Source of the DNA: Streptomyces uncialis | GTDB taxonomy: Bacteria > Actinomycetota > Actinomycetes > Streptomycetales > Streptomycetaceae | Assembly: GCF_036250755.1 (NCBI RefSeq) | Contig: NZ_CP109583.1 | Coordinates: 992,001 to 1,056,000 of the forward strand | DNA: 64,000 bases | Direction of reading: 5' to 3' | Shown: positions 40,743 to 51,531 of the stretch, in pieces | Position numbering within the stretch: the first letter of the stretch is position 1 | Layout of the letters: each line of letters begins with the position of its first letter | Notes under the pieces: generated by a model | What the model was told of the DNA's origin: nothing | The model's database searches: none | What the model saw: the letters and a program-made list of their open reading frames with translations, nothing else | Position numbers and translations under genes: made by a program

Positions 40743-42155
40743 GTGAACCGAATCCGCCGCGAACAGGATTCCGACTGCGACGTGCTGGGGATCGGCTTCG
40801 GCCCGTCCAATCTGGCACTGGCCATCGCGATCGAGGAGCACAACGGACTCACCACCGGGAACGACGAGTTAAGGACCGGCTTCCTGGAGAAGCAGCCGGG
40901 GTTCGGCTGGCACCGGGGGATGCTCATCGACGACGCGACGATGCAGGTGTCGTTCCTCAAGGACCTGGTCACGATGCGTGACCCCACCAGCCGGTACAGC
41001 TTCCTGTGTTTTCTGAAGGAGCGCGACCGGCTGGTCGACTTCCTCAACCAGAAGACGCTGTTCCCGCTGCGGATCGAGTTCCACGACTACTTCGCGTGGA
41101 TCGCGGAGCGACTGTCGCACCTGGTGGACTACGCGCACGAGGTCGTCGGCGTGGAGCCCGTGTTCGACGGTGACGACGTCCGCTGGTTCGATGTGCTGAG
41201 CCGGGTCGGCGGTCCGCGGGGGAAGCTGGTGACCCGCCGGACCCGCAATCTGTGTGTGGCCACCGGTATGACACCCCGGATACCCGCGGGTGCCGAGATC
41301 AACGACCGGATATGGCACAACCGGGACCTGCTGCCCGGGGTGGCGGGCTGGAGCGGCCGTCCGCCCGCGCGGGTGGTGGTGCTCGGCGCCGGACAGAGCG
41401 CCGCCGAGACGGTCGCCTATCTGCACCGGGAGTTCCCCACCGCGGAGGTCGTCTCGGTGTTCGCCAAGTACGGCTACACACCGGCGGACGACAGTCCGTT
41501 CGCCAACCGGGTCTTCGATCCCGAGGCGGTGGACCTCTACTACCGGTCTCCCCCGGAGGTGAAGAACTCGCTGATGGGCTATCACCGGAGCACCAACTAC
41601 TCGGCGGTGGACATGGACCTGATCGAGTCGCTGTACCGCACGCAGTACCGGGAACGCGTGCAGGGACGGCAGCGGCTGCGGTTCCTCAATGTCTCCAGGC
41701 TCCGGGAGGTCACCTCGTACGACGACGGGCTCCGGGTCACCGTCGAGCATCTGCCCACGGGTGAGCGCACGACGCTGGAGGCGGATCTGCTCGTCTACGC
41801 CACCGGATACCAGCAGGCGGACCCCGCGGCACTCCTCGGCAAGGTCGGCAAGCTCTGCCTGCGCGACGAGGACAACGAGCTGCGGGTGCGCCGGGACCAC
41901 CGGGTCGAGACCGTGGACCATGTGTCGGCGGGCATCTATGTGCAGGGCAGCACCGAGCACACGCACGGGATCACCTCGACCCTGCTGTCGCACACGGCCG
42001 TCCGGGTGGGCGAGATCCTCGACTCGCTGCTCGCCCACCGGAAGGAAGCCCAGCGGGGGAACGCCCCGCACGAACCCGCCCAGCGGGAGGACGCACACCG
42101 GAGGGGCGTTCCCCGCGACGAGGAGGGATCACTGACCGGCACCGCGCCGCACTGA
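40743..42155 (+). CDS. L-ornithine/L-lysine N-monooxygenase for siderophore synthesis
   Basis: The 470-residue flavin monooxygenase (SidA/PvdA/IucD family) N-hydroxylates the side-chain amine of ornithine or lysine, the first step toward hydroxamate siderophores. FAD motif: DVLGIGFGPSNLALAIAI (13-30). Substrate/FAD region: MLIDDATMQVSFLKDLVTMRDP. NADPH motif: VVVLGAGQSAAETVAYL. C-terminal family motif: DLLVYATGYQ. The sequence looks closer to ornithine enzymes such as PvdA and CchB, but substrate is not certain. Start GTG 40743. Codon 43 is TTA (40869-40871), so translation may depend on bldA. A 45-residue charged tail follows the fold. No NRPS or NIS synthetase is adjacent. Confidence 0.93.
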   Translation: MNRIRREQDSDCDVLGIGFGPSNLALAIAIEEHNGLTTGNDELRTGFLEKQPGFGWHRGMLIDDATMQVSFLKDLVTMRDPTSRYSFLCFLKERDRLVDFLNQKTLFPLRIEFHDYFAWIAERLSHLVDYAHEVVGVEPVFDGDDVRWFDVLSRVGGPRGKLVTRRTRNLCVATGMTPRIPAGAEINDRIWHNRDLLPGVAGWSGRPPARVVVLGAGQSAAETVAYLHREFPTAEVVSVFAKYGYTPADDSPFANRVFDPEAVDLYYRSPPEVKNSLMGYHRSTNYSAVDMDLIESLYRTQYRERVQGRQRLRFLNVSRLREVTSYDDGLRVTVEHLPTGERTTLEADLLVYATGYQQADPAALLGKVGKLCLRDEDNELRVRRDHRVETVDHVSAGIYVQGSTEHTHGITSTLLSHTAVRVGEILDSLLAHRKEAQRGNAPHEPAQREDAHRRGVPRDEEGSLTGTAPH

Positions 42156-42170
42156 CCCGCCGCCCTCGGC

Positions 42171-42212
42171 AACCGGCCCCCGACGGGAACACCCGCTCGT
42201 CGGGGGCCGGTT
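42171..42212 (+). terminator. Strong hairpin terminator
   Basis: A perfect 15-bp inverted repeat (AACCGGCCCCCGACG / CGTCGGGGGCCGGTT) with a 12-nt loop lies 15 bases after the N-hydroxylase stop codon. Confidence 0.85.
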
Positions 42213-42342
42213 CCACGCCCCGAACCTTCGTGGGGGAGGACGGCACGGTCGGGAAGGGAACTCGTGGCGGCTGCGGGCCGACTACTGCTGCGTCCGGCGA
42301 ACGGTGTCCACCGTTCGCCCACACGACGGAGGTGCGGCGGAG

Positions 42343-43161
42343 TTGACGACGGAACACGAACGGAGCCGGCGCGGGGTGCTGCGCGGCGCGGCGGCAGTCA
42401 CCCTGGGCACGGGGTTCGCGGCGGGCGCGACGGCGGGAACGGCGGCGGCCGTCGGGGGAACGTCACGGGCCGACGAGCCGGTGAGCGGTGCATCCGCCCG
42501 GGAGCGGGGCGGGCGGCGGCTGGATGTGGCGGTGCTGCTGTACGACGGGTTCACCGCCCTGGACGCGGTCGGCCCGTACGAGACGCTGTGCCGGGTGCCC
42601 GGTGTGCGGGTGACCATGGTCGCCCGGAGGGCGGGGCCGGTGCGCACCGACACCGGTGAACTCTCGGTCACCGCCGAGAGGTCGCTGCGCGAGATGCCCC
42701 GCGCCGATGTGCTGCTGGTACCGGGCGGCGGGGAGCGGGGCACGACCACGACCATGGCCGACGCGGGCACCCTCGACTGGATACGCCGGGTGCACCGGCG
42801 CAGCACCTGGACCACCTCGGTCTGCACCGGTGCGCTGATCCTGGGGGCGGCCGGGCTGCTGCGGGGTCTGCCCGCCACCACGCACTGGGCCTCGGGCCCC
42901 TATCTGGGGGAGTTCGGGGCCACGTACACCCCGGGACGGTTCGTCGAGGCCGGGAAGATCATCACGGCGGCCGGTGTCTCCGCCGGTGTCGACATGGCGC
43001 TGCATCTCGCCGCGCGGCTGTCCGACGAGAAGGTGGCGCAGGCGATGCAACTGGCGCTGGAGTACGACCCGGACCCGCCGTACGACACCGGAAGCCCGGA
43101 GAAGGCCGACGCGGAACTCCGGGCGCTGGCGCTGCGGCTGATCGCCGACGCGGCCGTCTGA
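42343..43161 (+). CDS. Tat-exported DJ-1/PfpI-family protein
   Basis: From TTG 42343 (GGAGG 10 bases upstream) the product has 272 residues; GTG 42304 is an in-frame alternative without a ribosome site. The N-terminus has a twin-arginine signal (SRRGVLRGAAAVTLGTG). The mature part is a DJ-1/PfpI (class I glutamine-amidotransferase-like) domain: DVAVLLYDGFTALDAVGPYE, DVLLVPGGGERG, and the nucleophile elbow TSVCTGALILGAAGLLRG with the reactive Cys, then THWA and SAGVDMALHLAARL. Similar domains occur in isonitrile hydratases and in AraC-type regulators, but those are cytoplasmic. Here there is no HTH. Its extracellular function is unknown. Confidence 0.85.
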   Translation: MTTEHERSRRGVLRGAAAVTLGTGFAAGATAGTAAAVGGTSRADEPVSGASARERGGRRLDVAVLLYDGFTALDAVGPYETLCRVPGVRVTMVARRAGPVRTDTGELSVTAERSLREMPRADVLLVPGGGERGTTTTMADAGTLDWIRRVHRRSTWTTSVCTGALILGAAGLLRGLPATTHWASGPYLGEFGATYTPGRFVEAGKIITAAGVSAGVDMALHLAARLSDEKVAQAMQLALEYDPDPPYDTGSPEKADAELRALALRLIADAAV

Positions 43162-43386
43162 GTCCGGCGGGCGCGATCCGCCGTCCCCCGGTGCCCGTCC
43201 CCGGAGCCGTCTCCCGTGCCCGTCCCTCCTCGCCGCCGGACCGGGGTCGCCCGAACCACCCGGATGTGTGGCTTGCGTCGGGCTGGTGGGAGCGGGCCGT
43301 CCGTCCTACTGTCGAGTGCCGCCGGTGGGGCGGTGTCCGACGCCGCCGGCCGTCCGCGCCGGAGCGGCACAGTCCAGGAGGTCCCC

Positions 43387-43539
43387 ATGACCGTCCGTCG
43401 TCTCTCGCTCGCCCTCGTCGGCCTGGTGGCCTCCGCCGCTCTCGTCGGGGCCGCGTCGCAGCTCGCGAAGATGGTCGTCCCCGACGACCGTCCGGCCTCC
43501 TCCGTGAGCGCCATGAACAAGGCGGAACTCGTCGGCTGA
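43387..43539 (+). CDS. 50-residue secreted or membrane peptide
   Basis: ATG 43387 is preceded by AGGAGGT at ideal spacing. The peptide MTVRRLSLALVGLVASAALV... has a basic start, a hydrophobic stretch (residues 7-26) and a short polar tail (KMVVPDDRPASSVSAMNKAEL). It could be a small membrane peptide or a secreted peptide with an uncleaved signal. It is unrelated to anything I recognise. It lies between the DJ-1-like gene and the convergent set B permeases. Confidence 0.6.
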   Translation: MTVRRLSLALVGLVASAALVGAASQLAKMVVPDDRPASSVSAMNKAELVG

Positions 43540-43660
43540 GCCGGACGCTGCCGGGGGCGCGGTCGCCCGGAGGCCCTGGCGGCGCCGGGTCGGACCGCGC
43601 ACCCGGGGGCACGCGCGGGCACACCGCCCATTCCAGGGCTCCTGGGCCGGACAGCGCGGG

Positions 43661-44734
43661 TCAGGCGGACCTGCGGGCCTCGCGCACCAGCAGCCAGACG
43701 AAGTACAGCCCGCCGATCGAGACGGTGACGATACCGACCGGGAGCTGGACCGGGGCGAAGAGCCGCTGGCCGATCAGATCGGCGAGGACGAGCAGGAACG
43801 CCCCGAGCACCGCGGACGGCAGCAGGGCGACCGAGGCGGAGCGGGTGACCCGGCGGGCGATCTGGGGTGCCACGAGGGAGATGAAGGCGATGGGCCCCGC
43901 CGACGCCGTCACCAGTGCGGTGAGCGCCACCCCGAGGACGACCGCGGTGAGCCGTACGGCGTTGACGCGAATACCGAGCGCCGACGCCGCGTCGTCGCCG
44001 AGTTCGAGCTGCCGCAGGGCCGGACCGGTCGCGAGGGTCAGGGGGACGAGCACGGCGAGGATGCCGAGGACGGGCCAGAGCTGGTCGTAGCCGAGGCTGT
44101 TGAGGGAGCCACCGCCCCAGACCGCGGCCAGCATCGCCTCCTCGATGTCCGCCCGCAGCACCAGCCAGGTGTTGAACGCGCCGAGCATGGCGGAGATCGC
44201 GATACCGACGATGATCAGCTGGAACGCCCGTGTCCCCTGGCGGTAGGCCAGGACGAAGACCAGGAACGCGGTCGCGATCCCGCCGATCAGCGAACCCGCG
44301 GCGACCTGGTAGTAGCCGCCGCCGCTGATCAGCATGACGACGAGCGCGCCGGTGTAGGAGCCGGAGGAGAAGCCGATGATGTCCGGTGAGCCGAGGGGGT
44401 TCCTGCTGACCGACTGGAAGATCGCCCCGGCGACGGCGAGGGCCGCGCCGAAGAGCACGGCGAGCAGCACCCTGGGGAGCCGCCACTCGACGACGATCTT
44501 CCTGGTGCCGCCCTCACCGCCGCCCGTGAGGGTCCGGAGCACCTCGCCCAGCGGGATGTCATAGGTGCCGTACGCGAGGGAGACCAGTACGGCCACCGCG
44601 GTGAGCAGCCCGAAGACCGTACAGCTGACGGCGGTACGGACGTCGAGGCGCAGTGACCAGCGGGGGCCCCGGGAGACCAGGATCGTTCTGCCGAAGTCGA
44701 CGCGGGTGCGCGGACCCGCGGGTGCGCCGCTCAC
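43661..44734 (-). CDS. FecCD-family iron-siderophore permease (set B, second subunit)
   Basis: The 357-residue membrane protein has FecCD motifs: WRLPRVLLAVLFGAALAVAG, FQSVSRNPLGSPDIIGFSSG, LGDDAASALGIRVNAVRL, and ASAGPIAFISLVAPQIARR, ending VQLPVGIVTVSIGGLYFVW. It overlaps the stop of the 44731-45843 permease by 4 bases. With that subunit and the lipoprotein at 45896 it forms a second ferric-siderophore importer, complete except for the ATPase. Confidence 0.94.
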   Translation of the reverse strand: MSGAPAGPRTRVDFGRTILVSRGPRWSLRLDVRTAVSCTVFGLLTAVAVLVSLAYGTYDIPLGEVLRTLTGGGEGGTRKIVVEWRLPRVLLAVLFGAALAVAGAIFQSVSRNPLGSPDIIGFSSGSYTGALVVMLISGGGYYQVAAGSLIGGIATAFLVFVLAYRQGTRAFQLIIVGIAISAMLGAFNTWLVLRADIEEAMLAAVWGGGSLNSLGYDQLWPVLGILAVLVPLTLATGPALRQLELGDDAASALGIRVNAVRLTAVVLGVALTALVTASAGPIAFISLVAPQIARRVTRSASVALLPSAVLGAFLLVLADLIGQRLFAPVQLPVGIVTVSIGGLYFVWLLVREARRSA

Positions 44735-45843
44735 AGTCCGCTCACCTTCCTGCGGCGTACGAGGAGGATGAGCACGGGGGCTCCGATGAACGCGGTCACG
44801 ATGCCGACCTGGAGTTCCTGGGGGGTGAGGACGATCCTGCCGACGGTGTCGGAGACGATCAGCAGGATCGGCGCGCAGACGATGGTGTACGGGATGATCC
44901 AGCGCTGGTCGGGTCCGACGAACCAGCGGGCGACATGGGGGACCATCAGGCCGACGAAGCCGATGGGTCCGGCCGCGGCGGTGGCGGCCCCGGCCAGCAG
45001 GGTCACGGCGACGACGACGGTGACGCGGGTGCGGACGATGCCCGCGCCCAGCGACCGGGCGAGGTCGTCGCCGAGGGCGATGGCGTTCAGGGGGCGCGCG
45101 GCGAGGAGTGCCAGCACCAGACCCGCCGCGATGAAGGGCAGCACGGTGTGGAAGACGTCCCAGCCGCGGGCGGCGAGCGATCCGGCCGCCCAGCCGCGCA
45201 TGGCGTCGTACACCTCCGGGTTCAGCAGGGTGACGGCCGCGGAGATCCCGGCCAGTACCGCGCTGAGCGCCACGCCGACGAGGGTCAGTTGCACCGGTGT
45301 CGCACCGGCCCGTCCGGCGGACCCGAGGACGTACACCAGGGTCGTGGTGACGACGGCGCCCGCGAAGGACATGGCGAGGTACTGGCCGGTCGAGGAGAGC
45401 CCGAGGAAGGCGACGCCGATGATGACGGCGAATCCGGCGCCCGCGTTGACGCCGAGGATGCCGGGGTCGGCCAGCGGGTTGCGGGTGAGGGCCTGGATGA
45501 GGGCGCCGGACACCCCGAGTGCCGCGCCGACGGCCAGCGCGAGGAAGGCGCGCGGGACCCGCAGGTCACGCACGATGAAGGCGTCCTCGGACCCGTCGTA
45601 GGTGGTCAGCGCGTGCCAGACGTCCGTGACGGGGATGGACTTGGCGCCGAAGGCGAGGCTCAGTACCAGGCAGCCGCCGAGTACGAGAAGGCAGACGAGC
45701 AGTCCGAGGGCGCGGCCCGCGTGGGTGCTCACCAGTCCGGGGCGGTGCCGCCCCCTGTCCCCGCCGCCGCGGCCGGTCGGTCCGGACGGCGGGGCCTTGT
45801 CCGGTCCGGGCCGCCCGGCCGCGGCGGCCACTGTGGTGCTCAT
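44731..45843 (-). CDS. FecCD-family iron-siderophore permease (set B, first subunit)
   Basis: The 370-residue permease starts at ATG 45843. Conserved segments are LRVPRAFLALAVGAALGVSG, IQALTRNPLADPGILGVNAG, LGDDLARSLGAGIVRTRV, AAAGPIGFVGLMVPHVARW and the C-terminal ELQVGIVTAFIGAPV. A Pro/Gly-rich cytoplasmic N-terminus of about 45 residues precedes the first helix. It is in the middle of an operon (lipoprotein, permease, permease) reading leftward from the iron box at 46966. The gap to the lipoprotein stop is 52 bases. Confidence 0.94.
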   Translation of the reverse strand: MSTTVAAAAGRPGPDKAPPSGPTGRGGGDRGRHRPGLVSTHAGRALGLLVCLLVLGGCLVLSLAFGAKSIPVTDVWHALTTYDGSEDAFIVRDLRVPRAFLALAVGAALGVSGALIQALTRNPLADPGILGVNAGAGFAVIIGVAFLGLSSTGQYLAMSFAGAVVTTTLVYVLGSAGRAGATPVQLTLVGVALSAVLAGISAAVTLLNPEVYDAMRGWAAGSLAARGWDVFHTVLPFIAAGLVLALLAARPLNAIALGDDLARSLGAGIVRTRVTVVVAVTLLAGAATAAAGPIGFVGLMVPHVARWFVGPDQRWIIPYTIVCAPILLIVSDTVGRIVLTPQELQVGIVTAFIGAPVLILLVRRRKVSGL

Positions 45844-45895
45844 GTTCCGGGACGCTCCCGCTGCGCTTCGCGGGGTCCGTGTCCGGGTGCGCCGC

Positions 45896-46915
45896 TCATG
45901 ACCCGGCCTTCGCGTCGAGCTTCGCGAGGATGCCGTCGAGGTGGCCGAGGCTCTCGGTGCCCCATGCGAAGGAGGAGACCACGGCGGCCGGGGTGTTCTC
46001 GACGACGAGACCGTTCTTGACGGCCGGGAGGTTGTTCCACACCTTGTTCCCGGAGAGCTTGGTGACGAAGCCGTCGAGGCCGTAGCCGTGGACGAGGATG
46101 TCCGCGTTGGACAGCTTCCCGATCTGTTCGAGCGACAGCCACTGGCTCACGGTGCCGGGCTCGCCCTTGTGCTCGCCCTCGGTGAAGGGGCGGAACTTGG
46201 CGCCGACGGCGTCCCAGACGGGGACGTAGAAGTGTCCGGCGGGGTAGGTGCCCCAGGTGGACTGGTCCTGGCCGTGGGCGAAGACGGCGATGGTGTTCTT
46301 CTTCAGGACGTCCGCGTACTTGGTCTTGAGCTCGTCGGCGCGCTTCTTGAACACCGCCTGCTGCCGCTTGCCCTCCTCGGCCTTGCCGACGGCCGCGGCG
46401 ATCATCAGTGTCCGGTCCTCCCAGGCGCCGATGCCCGAGGCGTCGAGCTGGACGACGGGGGCGATGCTCTGGAGCCGTTCCAGTTCGCCCTTCCGGAGGA
46501 AGCGGGTCTCGGCGAAGATCATGTCGGGGTCCTGCTTGGCGACGGCCTCGACGTTGAGCTCGTAGTAGGTGCCGACGGTCGCGGTCTTCTTGAGTGCTTC
46601 GTGGTAGCGCAGGGGCCGCAGGTTCGGGTCGTCGTCCGCGAACCCCTCGACGACCCCGATCGGCTTGACGCCGAGGTCCACCAGGGCGGCGGGCGAGTAG
46701 AAGTCGACGGAGACGATGCGCTCGGGCTTCGCCGGGACCTCGACCTCGCCCGCGATGTCGGTGACCGTGCGGGTCTGGGCGCCCGACGACTTCCCGGATT
46801 CCGTTCCGCCCGCCGAGCAGGCGCTCATGATCAGCACGGCGGCGGCGCTCGCCGCGGCCGTGGCGAGAAGCCTGGGTCCCCGCGGTCGGGACGCAGGGGT
46901 GGTGCGGCGTGTCAT
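45896..46915 (-). CDS. Iron-siderophore ABC transporter substrate-binding lipoprotein (set B)
   Basis: The 339-residue FecB-type protein starts at ATG 46915 and has a Sec lipoprotein signal with lipobox MSAC (Cys33). The mature part shows VPAKPERIVSVDFYSPAALVDLG, ELNVEAVAKQDPDMIFAETRF, and VWNNLPAVKNGLVV. It should bind a ferric siderophore different from that of set A, since the two proteins share little beyond the fold. It heads the set B operon, with the iron box 51 bases upstream of its start. Confidence 0.94.
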   Translation of the reverse strand: MTRRTTPASRPRGPRLLATAAASAAAVLIMSACSAGGTESGKSSGAQTRTVTDIAGEVEVPAKPERIVSVDFYSPAALVDLGVKPIGVVEGFADDDPNLRPLRYHEALKKTATVGTYYELNVEAVAKQDPDMIFAETRFLRKGELERLQSIAPVVQLDASGIGAWEDRTLMIAAAVGKAEEGKRQQAVFKKRADELKTKYADVLKKNTIAVFAHGQDQSTWGTYPAGHFYVPVWDAVGAKFRPFTEGEHKGEPGTVSQWLSLEQIGKLSNADILVHGYGLDGFVTKLSGNKVWNNLPAVKNGLVVENTPAAVVSSFAWGTESLGHLDGILAKLDAKAGS

Positions 46916-46965
46916 CGGACTCCTTCAGGGGCCCCGTACGGCGGTGGAGAACCGCGCCGTCGGGC

Positions 46966-46984
46966 TTAGGGCAGGCTTACCTAA
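46966..46984. promoter_or_regulatory. Iron box of the set B importer
   Basis: TTAGGGCAGGCTTACCTAA matches the consensus TTAGGTTAGGCTAACCTAA at 16 of 19 positions. It lies upstream of the set B lipoprotein gene and after the AraC gene stop. Confidence 0.87.
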
Positions 46985-47033
46985 GTAAGGTAACCCAGTT
47001 CCCATGAGGGTATGGGGACACTCTGTTCCGGTT

Positions 47034-47924
47034 TCACGACACGGTGGGGCGGGGCACCGCGGATAACGGCGCGGCGTCGTCCAGCCCGCTCACCGACCGG
47101 AAGTACGCGGCGGGCGTATGCCCGGTGACCTGGCGGAAGAGGTCGATGAAGGTGCTCGGATTGGCGTATCCCAGCCTGCGGGAGACGGCCACGACCGGGG
47201 TGCCCGCCGCGATGTCGATGAGGGCGCGGCGGACCCGGACGAGGATGCGCCACTGGGTGAGGCTGACACCGGTGTCCCGCTGGAACCAGCGCATCAGGGT
47301 GCGGCCGCTCAGCCCCAGCTCCCTCGCCCATTCCTCCGTGGTCCGGTCGTCCGCCGGATCGGCGATGATGCGGTCGGCGACCGAGCGCAGCTCCGGGGTC
47401 TTCGGCAGCGGGATGTCCAGGGAGGCCGCCTGGACCGGCCGGACGAGGTCCACCCCGACCTGCTGGAGCCGCAGCCGCGCCTCGTCGGGCATCTCCTCCC
47501 GCTGGTTGTGGAGCAGGATCTCCCGCAGGAGCCGGCTCATCGGGATACCCGTCACGGTGGGTGAGACCGACGTGGTCAGCCCGGGATTGAGGAAGGTCGC
47601 GTACGTGACCGTGCCCGCGCTGGCCTTGACCCGGTGCGGCATCCCGGCGGGCAGCCAGATCCCCAGCGCGGGCGGCACGAGCCAGACGTGTCCGGCGGCC
47701 TCGACCGTCACATTGCCCGTACCGGACCACAGGAGCTCGGGCTCGGGGTGGGACACCGTCTCCCACTCCATCGGCTCGGGCGCGCGGAAGGTGCCCGTGG
47801 TGAGCAGCCAGGGGTCCTCGACCTGGCGTTCACCGCTCGGGACGTACGCGGTCCACTCGTCGGGCTCCAGGGTGGGCGCGCCCCACAGCCGCACCGCGGA
47901 CGCCCTTTGTCGCTTTACCGTCAT
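47034..47924 (-). CDS. AraC-family transcriptional regulator
   Basis: The 296-residue regulator has an N-terminal cupin-like sensor region (HVWLVPPALGIWLPAGMPHRV) and a C-terminal AraC double helix-turn-helix (TEEWARELGLSGRTLMRWFQRDTG and IAAGTPVVAVSRRLGYANPSTFIDLFRQVTGHTPAAYF, the latter cited as VVAVSRRLGYANPSTF). The His-containing cupin loop is typical of regulators that sense small molecules. It lies directly upstream of the iron-controlled set B operon and may regulate siderophore uptake. Codon 287 of 296 is TTA (47064-47066), in the tail after the DNA-binding domain, so full-length product may need bldA. Start ATG 47924. Confidence 0.93.
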   Translation of the reverse strand: MTVKRQRASAVRLWGAPTLEPDEWTAYVPSGERQVEDPWLLTTGTFRAPEPMEWETVSHPEPELLWSGTGNVTVEAAGHVWLVPPALGIWLPAGMPHRVKASAGTVTYATFLNPGLTTSVSPTVTGIPMSRLLREILLHNQREEMPDEARLRLQQVGVDLVRPVQAASLDIPLPKTPELRSVADRIIADPADDRTTEEWARELGLSGRTLMRWFQRDTGVSLTQWRILVRVRRALIDIAAGTPVVAVSRRLGYANPSTFIDLFRQVTGHTPAAYFRSVSGLDDAAPLSAVPRPTVS

Positions 47925-48100
47925 GGCGCGAAACCATACCTGGTTGTGTCGCTCTCCCCCGGTGCCGCCGGACGGACGACGGCAGCCGCCGCGGCCGGGC
48001 CCGACAATGGAGCCGGACGTACTGTTCGAGCCGGTCGGACCGAGCCGGGCGACGACGCCGGGGACCGCGCGGACGGTCCCGCCCCACAGAGGGAGACACG

Positions 48101-50506
<2,406 letters not shown>

Positions 50507-50548
50507 CCGGACCCGCCCGGTCGCGCTCCGCCCGGCACGAACGCGGCG

Positions 50549-50577
50549 GCGGGGATCCGCGATACGCGAATCCCCGC
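50549..50577. terminator. Hairpin terminator
   Basis: Arms GCGGGGAT and ATCCCCGC (8 bp) flank a 13-nt loop between the convergent UvrA-like gene and the small secreted protein gene. Confidence 0.6.
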
Positions 50578-50666
50578 AGCCAGGGCCGTGCGGCCCGCGC
50601 GTGCTACGCGCCGACGGGCTTCAGGGGCCCGTCCGCGCGTCCCGCTCGCCCCGAGGGGCGGGTGGG

Positions 50667-51068
50667 TCAGGCCTTCTTGGTGTACTTGGTGGTGCAGTGA
50701 CCGACCTCGGTGCCCTTCACCATGCATCCCCACCACGTCACGGAGGTGCCCTCTTCGAGGTTGCCGGTGGCCCAGCCGGTGCAGTACGGCGAGTTGTGAC
50801 CCTGGGTGCTGACAGTACGGTTGACGCTGCCGTTGCTGCCGATGTCCATGTAGGTCTTGATGCCCCAGCCGTCGGCCGCGTCGTCGCACGCCCTGATCGC
50901 GTCCCCGGGCTTGTTCCCGCTCGGGTCGGCGTTGAAGATGGCCTTGCCCGCGCCGTTGCTGAACCAGACCACCCCTGACGTCACGTCAGCGCTGGCCGGG
51001 CTGACGGCGACAGCGGTGAACAACGCCGCTGCGGACACGGCAAGGATGCTTTTGACGGCAATGCGCAC
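50667..51068 (-). CDS. Small secreted Cys-containing protein
   Basis: The 133-residue protein starts at GTG 51068 (GAAAGG upstream) and has a Sec signal peptide (1-27, SPASA). The mature part of about 106 residues is rich in Gly, Thr and Trp and has four Cys (IRACDDA, PYCTGW, WWGCMV, GHCTTKY), enough for two disulfides. GVVWFSNGAGKAIFNADPSG looks like the start of a compact beta fold. I do not recognise a family. The upstream region to 51474 has no gene, and the promoter should lie in the AT-richer stretch at about 51075-51165. Confidence 0.75.
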   Translation of the reverse strand: MRIAVKSILAVSAAALFTAVAVSPASADVTSGVVWFSNGAGKAIFNADPSGNKPGDAIRACDDAADGWGIKTYMDIGSNGSVNRTVSTQGHNSPYCTGWATGNLEEGTSVTWWGCMVKGTEVGHCTTKYTKKA

Positions 51069-51474
51069 TCGGTAACCCTTTCACTGCGTCACTCCGTGTG
51101 AGTGAACGTCTGTTCCCAGAGTGTGTACGACACTTGATCGATGCACAACCCAATTATTCCCTTGATCGCGCGACGGCGGTGGGGGGAACGCGCGGCAACA
51201 CCGCAGGTACGGGGCGTGGGCCGCACCGGTACGACGGAGCGGGGCGGGGGGCGGCGACCCCGGTTCGGCGACCCGGGTCCGTGACTCCAACGGTTCGGGC
51301 GCGGGGCCGGGCGACCGGTGGCCGCGGCGAGCGCGCCCCGGACGGCGACCGTCCGTGTCCGCCCGGCGGAAGGACCCGGTCCGTCCGGCCTCCGGGACGG
51401 CGCCGCGACCTCATGCCGGTCGCGGGAGTCCCGCTCCCGGAGACCAGCGGGGACAGAAACTCCCCCGGAGCACA

Positions 51475-51493
51475 TCAGGTTAGGCTACCCTCA
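51475..51493 (+). promoter_or_regulatory. Iron box before the alpha/beta hydrolase
   Basis: TCAGGTTAGGCTACCCTCA matches the DmdR/IdeR consensus at 16 of 19 positions, including an intact AGGTTAGGCTA half. It ends 38 bases before the hydrolase start. Confidence 0.82.
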
Positions 51494-51531
51494 CCAGTCC
51501 TTGAGTGGCGTCGGCGGTGAGGGCGGTCGGG

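Noticed and set aside
31380..43160. Complete siderophore biosynthetic cluster
   Set aside because: No NRPS, NIS synthetase, formyl/acetyltransferase or DHB activation gene is present; only transport, regulation and two precursor-type enzymes are found.
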